From Ascarosepion bandense (lineage: Eukaryota; Mollusca; Cephalopoda; Sepiida; Sepiidae), in contig JBBBDQ010000348.1 of assembly GCA_037127315.1 (NCBI GenBank), forward strand, positions 2,156,001 to 2,220,000: 64,000 nucleotides of DNA, written 5' to 3'. The position numbers and the translations under genes are program-made. The notes under the pieces were generated by a model. That model was not told where the DNA came from. It searched no databases and worked only from the letters and a program-made list of their open reading frames with translations. Below are positions 1-9,499 of the stretch, in pieces. Position 1 is the first letter of the stretch. Every line of letters starts with the position of its first letter.

Positions 1-284
1 TGAACAGCAAACCTCGGATATTTAACCCATAACTGGAGGGAAGGGGCGGATTAATACCTTTCTCAAGGGTACCAGTGCGTAAGTGAATGCAGAGTGTTCG
101 ACTGGAATTGAAACTCGTCTAACCGATTTCCCCTCCCGAACCTACATCCACTACACCACACCGCAATAAACGCTTACAGCACCTGGTATTCCAAAGCGGT
201 CAACCATCTAAGTACTGACCAGGCTCAACATTGCTTAACTTCGGTGATCGAGCGAGAACCGGTGTATTCAACGTGATATGACCG

Positions 285-287
<3 letters not shown>
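1..287 (-). mobile_element. SINE-5S: composite 5S rRNA/tRNA-derived SINE
   Basis: Read on the minus strand this is a 5S rRNA-like head (286 to 170), a tRNA-like body (about 165 to 93, with a TGGTGTAGTGGAT A-box-like string and a GTTTCAATTCC B-box-like string) and a tail ending in GGGTTAAATA. The head shows the 5S landmarks AAGTTAAGCAA and GGTCAGTACTTAGATGG. Two more copies with the same order lie near 30.5 and 39.3 kb, so the fusion is a dispersed family and not a chance neighbour. Both modules carry potential RNA polymerase III promoters. The copy is diverged from the other two and abuts a (TA)n tract at its 5S end. Confidence 0.8.
170..286 (-). pseudogene. 5S rRNA-like module of SINE-5S
   Basis: About 117 bases with the order of a eukaryotic 5S rRNA, from ATATCACGTTGAATACACC to GGTGCTGTAAGCG. 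Several substitutions and its fusion to a SINE body argue that it is a retroposed promoter head, not a working 5S gene. Confidence 0.8.
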
Positions 288-315
<28 letters not shown>

Positions 316-340
316 CGTGTGTTTTGTGTGTGTGTGTAAT
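287..340. repeat. (TA)n-(GT)n microsatellite
   Basis: Alternating TA followed by a GT-rich stretch, between SINE-5S and the next SINE. It spawns a short spurious open frame. Confidence 0.95.
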
Positions 341-341
341 T

Positions 342-654
342 CAGTCAGTCAGTTAAGTGCCATGCGCGATGCACGCTTTGGGCGATCATGTCTCGAAAGA
401 GACATGACTGACTGGGCAGAAGATTATCCCGCAGTAGGTTGCTATTGCTTTCTGCGGTAGACTGGTTGCCGACCAAGGCTATAGAACCCAATCTGTCCTA
501 TTATTTAACCCATAACTGGAGGGAAGAGACGGAATAATACCTTTCCCAAGGGTATTTGCGCGTAAGTGAATGCAAGGAATCCCAACTGGAATTCGAACTC
601 GGTTCCCCGATTTCTCGTTTCGAGCCGATGTCCACTGCGCCACAACGCACATCC
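342..654 (-). mobile_element. SINE-1, full-length tRNA-derived SINE
   Basis: On the minus strand it starts GGATGTGCGTTGTGGCGCAG (A-box region), has a GTTCGAATTCC B-box, the GGGTTAAATA mid-tail and the distal tail ending CACTTAACTGACTGA. It is flanked by an exact 10-bp target-site duplication GTGTGTAATT (332-341 and 655-664), which fixes the ends and shows insertion by target-primed reverse transcription. It lies head to head with the next SINE. Confidence 0.9.
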
Positions 655-684
655 GTGTGTAATTAGGCAGCATATTTTCATCAT

Positions 685-962
685 GATGTCCGTTTTGGTG
701 GAGTGAATATCAGCTCGGAACGGGAAATCGGAGAGCTGAGTTCGAATTCCAGTTGATTTCGTTGCATTCACATACACGCAAATGACCTTTTGGAGAAATA
801 TGCATCGTCGCTTCTCTCTCCAGCTGTTAAATAGCAGGGCAGATTGGGTTCTATATACTTGATTGGCAACCAATGTCCCGCAGGAAGTAATGACAACCTG
901 CTTCGGGAAAATCTTCTGCCTAGTCATTCGCCCAGACGTGTACCACGATATGCATTTAACGG
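685..962 (+). mobile_element. SINE-1, diverged copy
   Basis: Same order as the other SINE-1 copies: promoter-like head with AGTTCGAATTCCAG, GTTAAATAGCAGGGCAG mid-tail, distal tail with AATCTTCTGCC. It is more diverged and its terminal bases are unclear. With the preceding minus-strand copy it forms an inverted pair spaced by about 30 bases. Confidence 0.85.
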
Positions 963-1007
963 ATTTGCTGATCTTCATTTAAGCATATCATGTCAAATAA
1001 TTTAGGC

Positions 1008-1010
<3 letters not shown>

Positions 1011-1056
<46 letters not shown>

Positions 1057-1066
1057 ATTATTATTG
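1011..1066. repeat. (TA)n-(TTA)n microsatellite
   Basis: About 40 bases of alternating TA followed by four ATT units. Confidence 0.95.
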
Positions 1067-1639
1067 TTTTAATGATTTTGTTGTCATTAATAATTTTTAT
1101 GGCCATTCAAAATAGCAAGAAAGGTGTTGTAGTTCTTATATTTGATTTTAAACTCAATATGTTAAATTTTATGTTTGTACGTAGAGTTACGAGATTTCGA
1201 AAATATCAGAACGCACGAGAATTCATCTTCTCGGCCGATTTCCTTTAAAGAACACAAAAAGAGGAAACAGACACTAGTCTATCATGATTTTCTGAAGTTT
1301 CTAATAGATCACCCAATTATTTCTTTCAAAGGTCACTAATAGCAAGGGTGGACATACAGATAAAAACAATGACATCAATATTTTTTTCTATAAAATATCA
1401 AACGCCCATTAGCTAAAAGTAGGATGAATTCCCCTTAGAAGCATTGAATTGAAATACATAAACCCAGTTGGTCAGAACAAAAAAAATGAATTTAATAATT
1501 TACTATAAAATATTATACACAGTTAACACTGTTGTCACCAACAACAAATGACCTGCAACATTTAAATTACAGAGAACCAATGTTATTTTTGAATTGACAT
1601 ATCCCTTGAGAGAGTGTTCCATATCAAACTGAATTTATG
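1067..1639. other. AT-rich unannotated interval
   Basis: I see no coding signal, repeat unit or recognisable element here. It is AT-rich with scattered homopolymer runs. Confidence 0.5.
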
Positions 1640-2380
1640 GATAATTGCATTGCACATGTCTATCATGAAGCAGGTATGAGAGGGATGAAAATACTGCAGA
1701 AATGAGATGACAACGTGAGAGAGAGGATGCAGGTTAGTGAGATAGGAGATGACTATTGACTTTACATTTAAATTCTTGGAAATCATAGCTTTCATAAAGC
1801 AAGTAAATAGAAGAGAATTCTACATGCGGAAACTGTGAGAAAAGAAACTGATGGAGTAGAATTTGCGTTTACATCTTATTGGTTTCAGAATAAAAGAGTG
1901 TGATCTAGTTGCTAATCTTGTGGCTCGAGTAAATTCGTATATAGGGGCACCAGTGAGCTAAGTTCATCAGAGCAGAAACCGTGAAAGTACCTGAAGAAGA
2001 GACACAGGAAAGCCACACAGCGCCGGTGAGAAAGTGACTGTATCCGAGCTGCAAAGTCGGGATCTGTCACATTACAGATTCTCCGTTGGATTTTGTCAAG
2101 GACCCCTAGGTGGATAGCAGAAGCACACGACCAGATATGGGAGTAGTGTTCAATGCACGGGCGGATGGTTGATTTATATATGTACGGGTTGTTTCAGCCG
2201 GGAAAAACTTCCTGGCCCTACACAGAGAACCGAATTTTAGCAACGGATTTATCTGTGGATTCTATGTAGACGTTCCACTCGAGGTCTGTTCTGAGAGTAA
2301 ACGCGAGGAGACGCAGTGTTTTACTTTTTGGGTGATGAGCCTGATCCATGCTAATGCGGGGGTAGGAGCGAGATGGAAGG
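1640..2380 (-). pseudogene. LINE-J relic, RT C-terminus and 3' region
   Basis: Minus-strand translation gives pieces matching the longer plus-strand copy at 39.7 kb: ISMDQAHHPKSKTLRLL, then RARKFF-like residues, then the FHGFCSDEL and KCKVNSHLL regions. The pieces are in order but in different frames with stops, so this is a dead copy. The family is a jockey/CR1-like non-LTR retrotransposon by its C-terminal domain; the endonuclease and most of the RT are missing, as expected from 5' truncation. Confidence 0.75.
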
Positions 2381-2531
2381 GGATCAGATAGATAAAAGAT
2401 GGCAGCTGACATTGCATTTAAACTTTGAGAGATTTTAGCTATCAGAGAAGCAAGCAAATAACAATGAGTTCCTCAAACGGGAAGTACGAGAAATGAAACA
2501 GAGTAGAAGAGTTAGATTTAACTATATAGAC
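2381..2531 (-). pseudogene. LINE-J relic, 3' half, split by hAT-like insertion
   Basis: Minus-strand text matches the LINE-J C-terminus around the FYSNSFF-RT-RLWNS and FKCKVN segments. It stops exactly at the left edge of the hAT-like element; the matching upstream part resumes at 3263. Confidence 0.65.
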
Positions 2532-3254
2532 CAGGAGTCGGCTATTCATTCGACGCCGCGGGCCGGATCGTGTTATAATGACGGGTCGCGGGCCGGACGA
2601 AGGCCATTAATGAAAAATTAAGAAAAATTACATATGCTGATCCCTGTCAACCTAAATATTTAAAACCATAATGAAAATGAACATTGAGAAATCAGAAAAA
2701 GAAAAAGAAAATTTAAAATTAAAAAAACCCTAACAAAAATTACTTTTCCTCAAGGAACGTCAAAATACTTCAAAGTGAAAAAAATCAACCGAAGTTAAAT
2801 GGATGAAATTATGACGTCACTAAAAATTATTTTTTTGTTTATATCCGGGAATCCAAAATTGCAATATATTTTATATTTTCTGAGTTTTCTTTCAATTTTT
2901 AAACAAATTACTAAAATGAAACAAAATCTTGAATTTATTTCTTTTTGAATAAGTAAATACGAAGAGCATTGATTGCATTCATTTGAATTTTATTTCGGTA
3001 TTTAAAATTACTTTTTATGTTTATTTTTTATTTTTTACGCAGTAAAAGGTGATTGGATTTTCATCGTGTTTTTGCGGTTATCGTATTCAAATTCGGTTGG
3101 GTGGATCAGAGGAAGATAACAGCAGGCCTTTTGTTGAATTCGAAAGCCTCGTCTCTCATGTTAAAAATAGTCATTGGTAATCAGGCTTGTGGGCCGGTCA
3201 AAATGCCTTTCGCGGGCCGGATCCAGCCTCTGGGCCGTAGGTTGCCGACCATTG
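2532..3254. mobile_element. hAT-like non-autonomous DNA transposon
   Basis: The left end reads CAGGAGTCGGCTA and the right end, reversed, CAATGGTCGGCAACCTACGG. Both are followed by GGGCCGG-rich subterminal sequence typical of vertebrate and invertebrate hAT elements with CAG-GGTCGGCAA termini. Flanking octamers ATATAGAC (2524-2531) and ATTTAGAA (3255-3262) match at 6 of 8 positions, consistent with a decayed 8-bp hAT target duplication. The two halves of a LINE-J copy flank it. The interior is AT-rich with no transposase; the 76-residue frame at 3053-3283 runs out of the element and has no family resemblance. Confidence 0.7.
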
Positions 3255-3262
3255 ATTTAGAA

Positions 3263-3430
3263 GGTAAAAGGGTTAGATTCTGATGTTAATCTAGTAGCAC
3301 GTGTGGTAGGTGTACCAAGATAAAAAGCTCATCAAAGCAGCTGCCATAAAAATAATTATAGAAAAGACAAAGGGAATTCACATCACGTTGGTGCGAAAGT
3401 GACTGCCAAATCAGGGATATTTTATACTAT
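3263..3430 (-). pseudogene. LINE-J relic, upstream half of the split copy
   Basis: Minus-strand text corresponds to the SLSHRR-VASLCLF to RLATRSHPF part of LINE-J, with several indels. It is continuous with 2381-2531 once the hAT-like insertion is removed. Confidence 0.6.
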
Positions 3431-3775
3431 ATTGCGGATATTCCTTTGGAAAAAATCTATAATAATAAAAATATTTAGAATTTTGTCAGATTGCGATCAT
3501 TATTCAGTATATTCGTCCTAAACAAGAAAACTTGAAATTAATAAAAGCGTTAGGTTTATCTTGTGCTAATTATTTGATCCAAAATGAAAATAAATTCTGA
3601 AATTGCACTTATTAAGAAGGTTTGAGTTGAAAATAGATATCTACTTGATATATAATCTAACGTTCTTGCTGAAATTGTAGAATGTAATATTCCCAAACTG
3701 TACGTCCAATGAAGTTCTCTCTCTTGTCTGTCTGCAATTAATTAGATAGTTGAGGTCATCCACAGATTACCACGG
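3431..3775. other. AT-rich interval before the minisatellite
   Basis: No element recognised. Confidence 0.4.
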
Positions 3776-4072
3776 AAAAGTACATGTTCTATGCAAAATA
3801 TCCAGGATAAAAGTACATGTTCTATGCAAAATATCCAGGATAAAAGTACATGTTCTATGCAAAATATCCAGGATAAAAGTACATGTTCTATGCAAAATAT
3901 CCAGGATAAAAGTACATGTTCTATGCAAAATATCCAGGATAAAAGTACATGTTCTATGCAAAATATCCAGGATAAAAGTACATGTTCTATGCAAAATATC
4001 CAGGATAAAAGTACATGTTCTATGCAAAATATCCAGGATAAAAGTACATGTTCTATGCAAAATATCCAGGAT
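3776..4072. repeat. 33-bp minisatellite, nine identical copies
   Basis: The unit begins AAAAGTACATGTTCTATG and ends AAATATCCAGGAT. Nine units follow head to tail with no mismatch that I can see, so the array is young or actively homogenised. Because 33 is a multiple of three, long repetitive open frames appear on both strands (for example IQDKSTCSMQN repeated); these are artefacts unless expression is shown. Confidence 0.97.
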
Positions 4073-4619
4073 AGTAGACGTAATTCAGACTTTAAACAAA
4101 TGGCCTCAACACAAACACCCAAAAATAACGATTAAAGTCATAAGAAAAGCACATTTATCACATTACTGATAATATCTTACTATAAGAGAGGTCGTTTACA
4201 TTAAACATCTCTCTCAGACTATCAAGCTCACCTTATTTAACAGTAGTAATGGAGTACTGAAGGTCTTTTAGAAAAGAGAAAAACATTTCCTCGAATTCTA
4301 GTAGTTCTCAATGAGTGAAGGCTTGGAATAAATGATCTTAATTGTATTCCATACAATATAAAAATACAACTTAAACTCTCAAGACATGAGTAGAATTTAA
4401 CAACGCATAAAACAACCACCCCTTGAAAATGGCTAGAGAAGTAGACAAAAGCGCCTGAGACAATAGTCAACATGGACAATTTTTGCTCTCCCTCATTCCA
4501 ATCAAACAAAAAATATAAAAATGATGAAAAAACAAAATAAAAGAATAATTCTATTGTTTGTTTTATTTAACGAAATATTTAATTTATGTATTTTGTGAAG
4601 CAACTTTTCTTTTCAATAT
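4073..4619. other. AT-rich unannotated interval
   Basis: Nothing recognised. Short open frames are unremarkable. Confidence 0.4.
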
Positions 4620-4763
4620 ATTTTGTTGAATATGATAGACAAGTAAAATTGAATTAGTTTTTTATTGAGATTCTCCTGCATTCAAACGAAAAAGATGTAA
4701 GAATGCTAGAAAAACTAAATAAACGATCAATTAAATTTCCTTGTTTGTCATATTCAACAAAAA
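4620..4763. mobile_element. Palindromic MITE-like element
   Basis: The left arm begins TTTTGTTGAATATGATAGAC and the right arm reversed reads TTTTGTTGAATATGACAAAC. The similarity runs about 50 bases inward around a ~45-base spacer. It looks like a foldback or very short DNA transposon, but no target duplication is evident. Confidence 0.55.
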
Positions 4764-4765
4764 AA

Positions 4766-4818
4766 CACACAACACACACACACACACACATACACACACA
4801 TATATATATATATATATA

Positions 4819-4855
<37 letters not shown>

Positions 4856-4861
4856 GTGTGT
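4766..4861. repeat. (CA)n-(TA)n-(TG)n compound microsatellite
   Basis: CA repeats, then TA, then TG, so the tract is itself an imperfect palindrome. Confidence 0.95.
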
Positions 4862-5618
4862 ACAGAATAGCCCGAACATCATTTCATACATTTAATATGG
4901 CAACAGCAGAATCTCAATTGCTTTTATCTCGTTCTTAGCTTTCATTCTCCCTCTCTCTTTTTATCTTTTTGTTTTGACAATAAAATCCTTACACAACTGA
5001 TATAAAAAATAAATCAACCCGTAAATATTTAACGAAAATTCTGCTTTATGTCCAAAATAATGCATTTTCTTACAACACATTAGAGCAAAATTGATGGAAT
5101 TTGTTGATGTTATTTCTGTGAAAAGAACTGGCGATCCTTTCGTAAAAACACCTGCTTGCTTGTAATGATTGTAACACCTGGTTAAGGATTGCTTTCATCT
5201 ACCATTTGAGAGTATTGGGGATTCTGTCATCACAGCTGCAAGTTTTATTTTATATATATTTCCTTCTGCCTCTCATATGGAAAATTTGAAGTTTTAATGA
5301 CACCAGTGAAGAAGAAACGACTTGTAGCGCAATTACGTAGCTTATGACGTCACCCTTTGTTGTAGTAGGAAGTTTGCCAGATCCAAAAGAAAAGGTAAGA
5401 GGCTTCATTTTTTATTACTTTTATGAAAGATTCTGAGTCTATTTAATATCAAACAGATGTTTATCCAAACAAAATGGCTGACGATTTAAAAAAAATAAAC
5501 AGGACATGAATATGTCAGCGTCCTAAATACATTTACCCGTTGCTTAAACCAGATTACTTAGCACTGACATAAAAGAATCTACAAAATCGTTTAAAGAAAA
5601 CATGTCTAGATCAGTTTG
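4862..5618. other. Unannotated interval
   Basis: No coding domain or known repeat recognised. Confidence 0.4.

Positions 5619-5686
<68 letters not shown>
5619..5686. repeat. (GATA)n microsatellite
   Basis: About 17 uninterrupted GATA units. Confidence 0.97.
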
Positions 5687-5844
5687 TTACATGATTTTAC
5701 AATAATATTCAAAATGTACAAGGCCTAATAACTACTTGAGGTAGAGGGTGGCATAAGTAAAACTATTGAAAAGTAGTGGAAAAAAAAAACATAAACAGGG
5801 AAAAAACAGAAAAAGTGTGAACCGGAGAACAGTTGAACATATCT

Positions 5845-5921
5845 AATTTTATTTATTTTCTTTTATAATCCTATCGCTCCAAGCAAGGAATTTTACTGCT
5901 CGGGTTTGAATAAGAGGAAAC

Positions 5922-5987
<66 letters not shown>

Positions 5988-6205
5988 TTATAGGGGGCGT
6001 CAGGAAGTGGGTAAGAGAAGGATAAGAATACTGATGAGAGCAGAGTGGACGAAGAAAGGAGCTTGAGAGGGAGAGAGAGAATGCAAGTTAGTGAGATAAG
6101 AGATGACCAATGACTTTCCATTTAAATTCTTGGAGATTGTAGCTGTCGGGGAAGCAAGTAAATGGAAGGGAATTACACAGGCGGGAAGAGCGAGAAAATT
6201 ATTGA
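5845..6205 (-). mobile_element. LINE-J 3' end containing a (GA)n tract
   Basis: Minus-strand text aligns with the RLWN... to 3'-UTR region of the plus copy at 47.8 kb, including the shared strings GTCCACTC and CATCAGTATTCT and the terminal CCTTGCTTGGAGCGATAGGA. A (GA)n run at 5925-5982 replaces part of the 3' UTR. It is truncated upstream of the RLWNSLP motif. Confidence 0.7.
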
Positions 6206-6225
6206 ATAAACAAAAAATAATTCAC

Positions 6226-6275
6226 TCTGTATCTATAAAAGTGATGAAGGTGGACGTTGTGTAAGTATTTGTTTG
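6226..6275 (+). mobile_element. Helitron-like 5' terminus, solitary
   Basis: TCTGTATCTATAAAAGTGAT followed by GAAGGTGGACGTTGTGTAA nearly repeats the 5' ends of the two complete units downstream. It may mark the start of a longer copy whose 3' end lies at 6664. Confidence 0.4.
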
Positions 6276-6552
6276 TTTGATAGGTTCGACCTAGCGTCTA
6301 CATTTTGCGGTCTAGCTCGACGAGTTTTGCGCTCAGATGTAGATCAAAATTTTATAATGCTAACAAGACCTTGAAATTTTTCGGAGAGCCAAAATTATGG
6401 GTAGAAAAACATAAATTATCACCCTAAAAAGTCAGGGGTCAGTTAATGTATTGATTAAAATAAAAATCGATCACCCCACTTTATGTTATCTATATCTATA
6501 TGTTTCACCTCCCCTTCTCACCCTAATCCAATAGAAACTTTCTACATTGTTA

Positions 6553-6664
6553 TCTATATCTATAAAAGTGACGAAGGTTAAGTATTTGTTATGTAAATTC
6601 ATCATATGTATGTTATTCTTATTATTCTTTAAACTCCCCGAGAGAAACCGGTCTAAACTGCTAG
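6553..6664 (+). mobile_element. Helitron-like non-autonomous unit 1
   Basis: Starts TCTATATCTATAAAAGTGA after an A and ends AAACTGCTAG. The 5'-TC...CTAG-3' ends and the A/T insertion rule are Helitron traits. It shares the middle block TATGTAAATTCATCATATG with unit 2, and its end joins unit 2 directly. The 3' subterminal hairpin is weak, so the class is an inference. Confidence 0.45.
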
Positions 6665-6786
6665 TCTATATCTATAAAAGTGATGAGGGAGGACGTTGTG
6701 TAATTATTTGCTATGTAAATTCATCATATGTTTTTTATTCTTATTATTCCTTAAACTATCTGAGTGAAACCGGGCTAAACTACTAG
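6665..6786 (+). mobile_element. Helitron-like non-autonomous unit 2
   Basis: Same termini as unit 1 (TCTATATCTATAAAAGTGAT...AAACTACTAG), followed by T. It lies head to tail with unit 1 and is about 80 percent similar by eye. Confidence 0.45.
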
Positions 6787-7176
6787 TAATAAATAAAAGT
6801 TAAGGGATTTAGGCTGTTAGACATGTGAGAACAATAGAGTTACAGGTTCATCGAGGGTTTTTTAATTAAAGTTTGTTTTATTTTTTTAAATATGTGTTAG
6901 GGTTATGGGTTATATATAGTTGGTATGATTTCAGTTCTATTTGTTTGAAGAATACGTGTACGTGAAACTCGGGTTTTCCTTTGAGAGGATTTTACAGTGT
7001 GAAGCGTTTTTACCCTTGCTATATTGAGCAATAATCTGTACTGGGTAAGAGTCGTTTTTATTTAGGTCTTTTTCGTTTTGGTTACGTTTTAAATATTTTC
7101 TCTTGATTAGGGTATTAGGCCTTTTGAGAAGTTTTTGGTTCCATCAACGTATTTGTTTTTACTTTAATAATTATAT
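6787..7176. other. Unannotated interval
   Basis: T-rich; no element recognised. Confidence 0.4.
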
Positions 7177-7529
7177 GTGGTTTTACAGAAAGATAAGATT
7201 CCGAGGATAACATGCACTGAGCACGTGTGCAACGATGAGGTGTTGGAAAGGATACAAACTACAAGTAGACTGACATTAAATATCAGGAAGAGACAAACGA
7301 GGTTCCTGGGACACGTAATGGTAAAGGAAGACTTGGAGAACTTGAGACTCACAGATGGGAAAAATGGAAGGAGAGACAGGAGAAAGCAGCGCGAGACGTA
7401 CTTGTTAGGTCTGAGCAAATGGTTGACAAAGCGAGCCTTAGAAAAGATACTAAGAGAAACATTATTGAGAGCGACAAGAGACAGAGCCTAGTGGAAGTCT
7501 ATAATCACCTACGTCCTGAAGCACATGAA

Positions 7530-7535
<6 letters not shown>
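7177..7535 (+). pseudogene. LINE-K C-terminal coding fragment
   Basis: A 105-residue open frame with the signature of the region after the RT of many invertebrate non-LTR retrotransposons: EVLERIQTTSRL, RQTRFLGHVM, RRDRRKQRETYL and the terminal ATRDRA. LINE-K copies near 22.9, 37.8, 38.2 and 44.5 kb share it. A stop after RDRA and an altered W-MIA tail show it is not functional. The copy is 5'-truncated and ends in a (TA)n tract instead of the usual (AAG)n tail. Confidence 0.75.
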
Positions 7536-7579
<44 letters not shown>

Positions 7580-7592
7580 ATTATTATTATTA
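7533..7592. repeat. (TA)n-(TTA)n microsatellite
   Basis: Follows the LINE-K tail. Confidence 0.95.
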
Positions 7593-7673
7593 TTTTGAGT
7601 GCCCTGGCATTTATTTTATTATGGACAGTGCTCAATATAATGAGTATTATAGAGCTTAATATAATTATATGGT

Positions 7674-7762
7674 TATGAATTAATTGTACATTACGACACG
7701 GAAATTTCTATGTTTCGAGAATCTCAAAACATAGAAATTTCCGTGTCGCAATGTACAATTAA

Positions 7763-7768
<6 letters not shown>
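7674..7768. repeat. Near-perfect 42-bp-arm palindrome
   Basis: The left arm TATGAATTAATTGTACATT... and right arm ...AATGTACAATTAATTCATA pair over 42 bases with a single mismatch around an 11-base loop. (TA)n lies directly to its right and nearby on its left. It could be a foldback transposon or a replication-slippage palindrome. Confidence 0.85.

Positions 7769-7817
<49 letters not shown>
7767..7817. repeat. (TA)n microsatellite
   Basis: About 25 TA units adjoining the palindrome. Confidence 0.97.
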
Positions 7818-7818
<1 letters not shown>

Positions 7819-7833
7819 GTCTATATAAGCATT

Positions 7834-8218
7834 CACCACCCGCCATGATTTTTAGGCCACCCCAGTTTTTTTTAACGAAATGATGTATTTCATAATATTT
7901 TTAGTATTTATTGCCAAATGAAAATAGAATGGTTCTTTTGCTATCATTACTTTGCAAAATTTTACAAGTCAAGGAAGCAAAAATGAACACGTCTGAATCA
8001 CCCTAAATTTTCTTTATTCTTTCCTTGATGAAACTTTAATATACGTAACGATTAAATATCCATAAATGCATTTGATACACGTCTTATTGTGCAGTATAAA
8101 CAAAAGAACCATTCTATATTCATTTATGATTATCCACTTGGCAATAAATACTAAAAATAGTATGAAATACATCATTTTTTAAAACACTGGGGTGGCCTAA
8201 TAATTATTACTGGTAGTG
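7834..8218. mobile_element. Tc1/mariner-type MITE with long terminal inverted repeats
   Basis: About 90-base terminal inverted repeats: the outer ends read CACCACC... and, reversed, CACTACCAGTAATAATTATT. Both continue with TTAGGCCACCCCAG and then ATGATGTATTTCATA and TTTTAGTATTTATTGCCAA. The CACTACC terminus and TA next to the right end are typical of Tc1-like elements. There is no coding capacity in 385 bases. A transposase relic lies immediately to the right. Confidence 0.7.
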
Positions 8219-8224
8219 TATGTC

Positions 8225-8420
8225 CAAAAGGTCAGCGTTGTATCTGAACAGAGAAACTCATAGCAAATGTTTAAAATGTCTCTGCTTTGATCGACACACG
8301 TTGATGAAAAGACTCGTCCTTATTAATATCTGTTGTGTGATTTTAGGAATTTCCACAGATAAAAATCCAAAGTATTGAGGTCGGAAGAACGTCCAGGTGA
8401 TGGAGCCGGTCCTTTCTTAC
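8225..8420 (-). pseudogene. Mariner/Tc1-superfamily transposase C-terminal relic
   Basis: On the minus strand GRSSDLNTLDFYLWKFLK resembles the block around the third catalytic acidic residue of mariner-like transposases (family form P-SPDL-PLD-FLW). Downstream QRHFKHLL resembles the family's GHFEHLL end. Stops interrupt it. Assignment rests on these two short blocks. Confidence 0.45.
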
Positions 8421-8750
8421 CTATTCATGTTTAATGGTACATGTAACCCAATGCATTACCAATAATGTGATTAAAACCGTGCCAAAATGATGAGGCCAAA
8501 AAGGTCAAATCCTGAAATTCTCGAATATGCTATGAACAGATTTTAAAACCAGAAAAATAAATCATGTATTCAAGTGAATCAAAATGAAGAGGATGGAAAA
8601 AAATGATCTCACCAGAAATATGGTGCGAGTGAGTTCATTGGCTAAAGATTTGATTTGCATGGACATTCCAGCGTCCGTCATGCCTTCCCCAAGAGAATTT
8701 GGGACATCCATAAAAATAGGGCCCCGGAGAGTCAAAATCAGTTTTGGGTT
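8421..8750. other. Unannotated interval
   Basis: A short open frame crosses into the following tandem repeats on both strands; I see no domain. Confidence 0.35.
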
Positions 8751-9150
8751 GAGTCGCAATGTAACGACAAAGGAGAGACAGTTCCCAGCCGGGGAGCCAC
8801 GACCGTAGAGACAGAGACGGTCGCTTCCGATAGAGTTGGTGTTGGATGGAGTTTGTTTTCAGACCAGTCGAGATGTAACGACAAGGGAGAAACGGTTACC
8901 AGCCGGGGGAGCCACGACAGTAGGGATAGAGACGGTCATCGCCGATAGAGTTTCTGACTGAAGATGTATAAAGACGGATATAATTGCTAAGACGCTGAGT
9001 GCCAGCCACAGAGACATTGACGGTTGCCACGCCGTGGGGGTTAACCGTAGAGACAGAGATGGACGCCACCCATAGAGTTCCCGTCTAAAGATGTACAGAG
9101 ACAGTTATAATTGTCAAGACGTTGGGTGCCAACCGTAGAAAAAGCTTCCG
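8751..9150. repeat. Three degenerate 116-145-bp tandem repeats, GC-rich
   Basis: Shared strings recur: GTAACGACAA, CAGCCGGGG, GCCACGAC, GTAGAGACAGAGA, GATAGAGTT and, in the last two, AAGATGTA...GACGGATATAATTG or GACAGTTATAATTG. The base composition is clearly richer in GC than the surroundings. It may be part of an LTR or leader of the relic that follows. Confidence 0.7.
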
Positions 9151-9415
9151 TCGACCGACCGAAAAGAGTTAAAGTCAAACGACGAACCGACCAGTTGTTG
9201 CACTGAACTAAGACAGATCAGACAAATTACCGCCGCCGTTATCCACCATACACAGAATCCAATCTTCGGCACTTTCCGTAAAGATTCGGTGAAAAGCTCG
9301 AATAAGATATTTTGAATCGTTACAAACTTTGAAAATAAAATGTTTGAATTAATGTTAAGAAGACAAACACTACTCTTAGACGAAACTTTTGTTCCGTTGT
9401 AGATATTGATGACTG

Positions 9416-9454
<39 letters not shown>

Positions 9455-9499
9455 ATATAAAAACATTTTCCGCAACTTATTTAGGCGTCATTCAATTTA

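Noticed and set aside
170..286. Functional 5S rRNA gene
   Set aside because: Fused to a tRNA-like SINE body in three places, with substitutions and without a terminator of T residues at the 5S 3' end.
3742..4169. Long open frames on both strands across the 33-bp repeat, including an 11-residue repeat protein
   Set aside because: The period is a multiple of three, so frames stay open automatically; no promoter, conserved flank or homologous family is visible.
5619..5686. GATA-factor binding cluster or CRISPR
   Set aside because: Simple (GATA)n microsatellite, one of several in the window.
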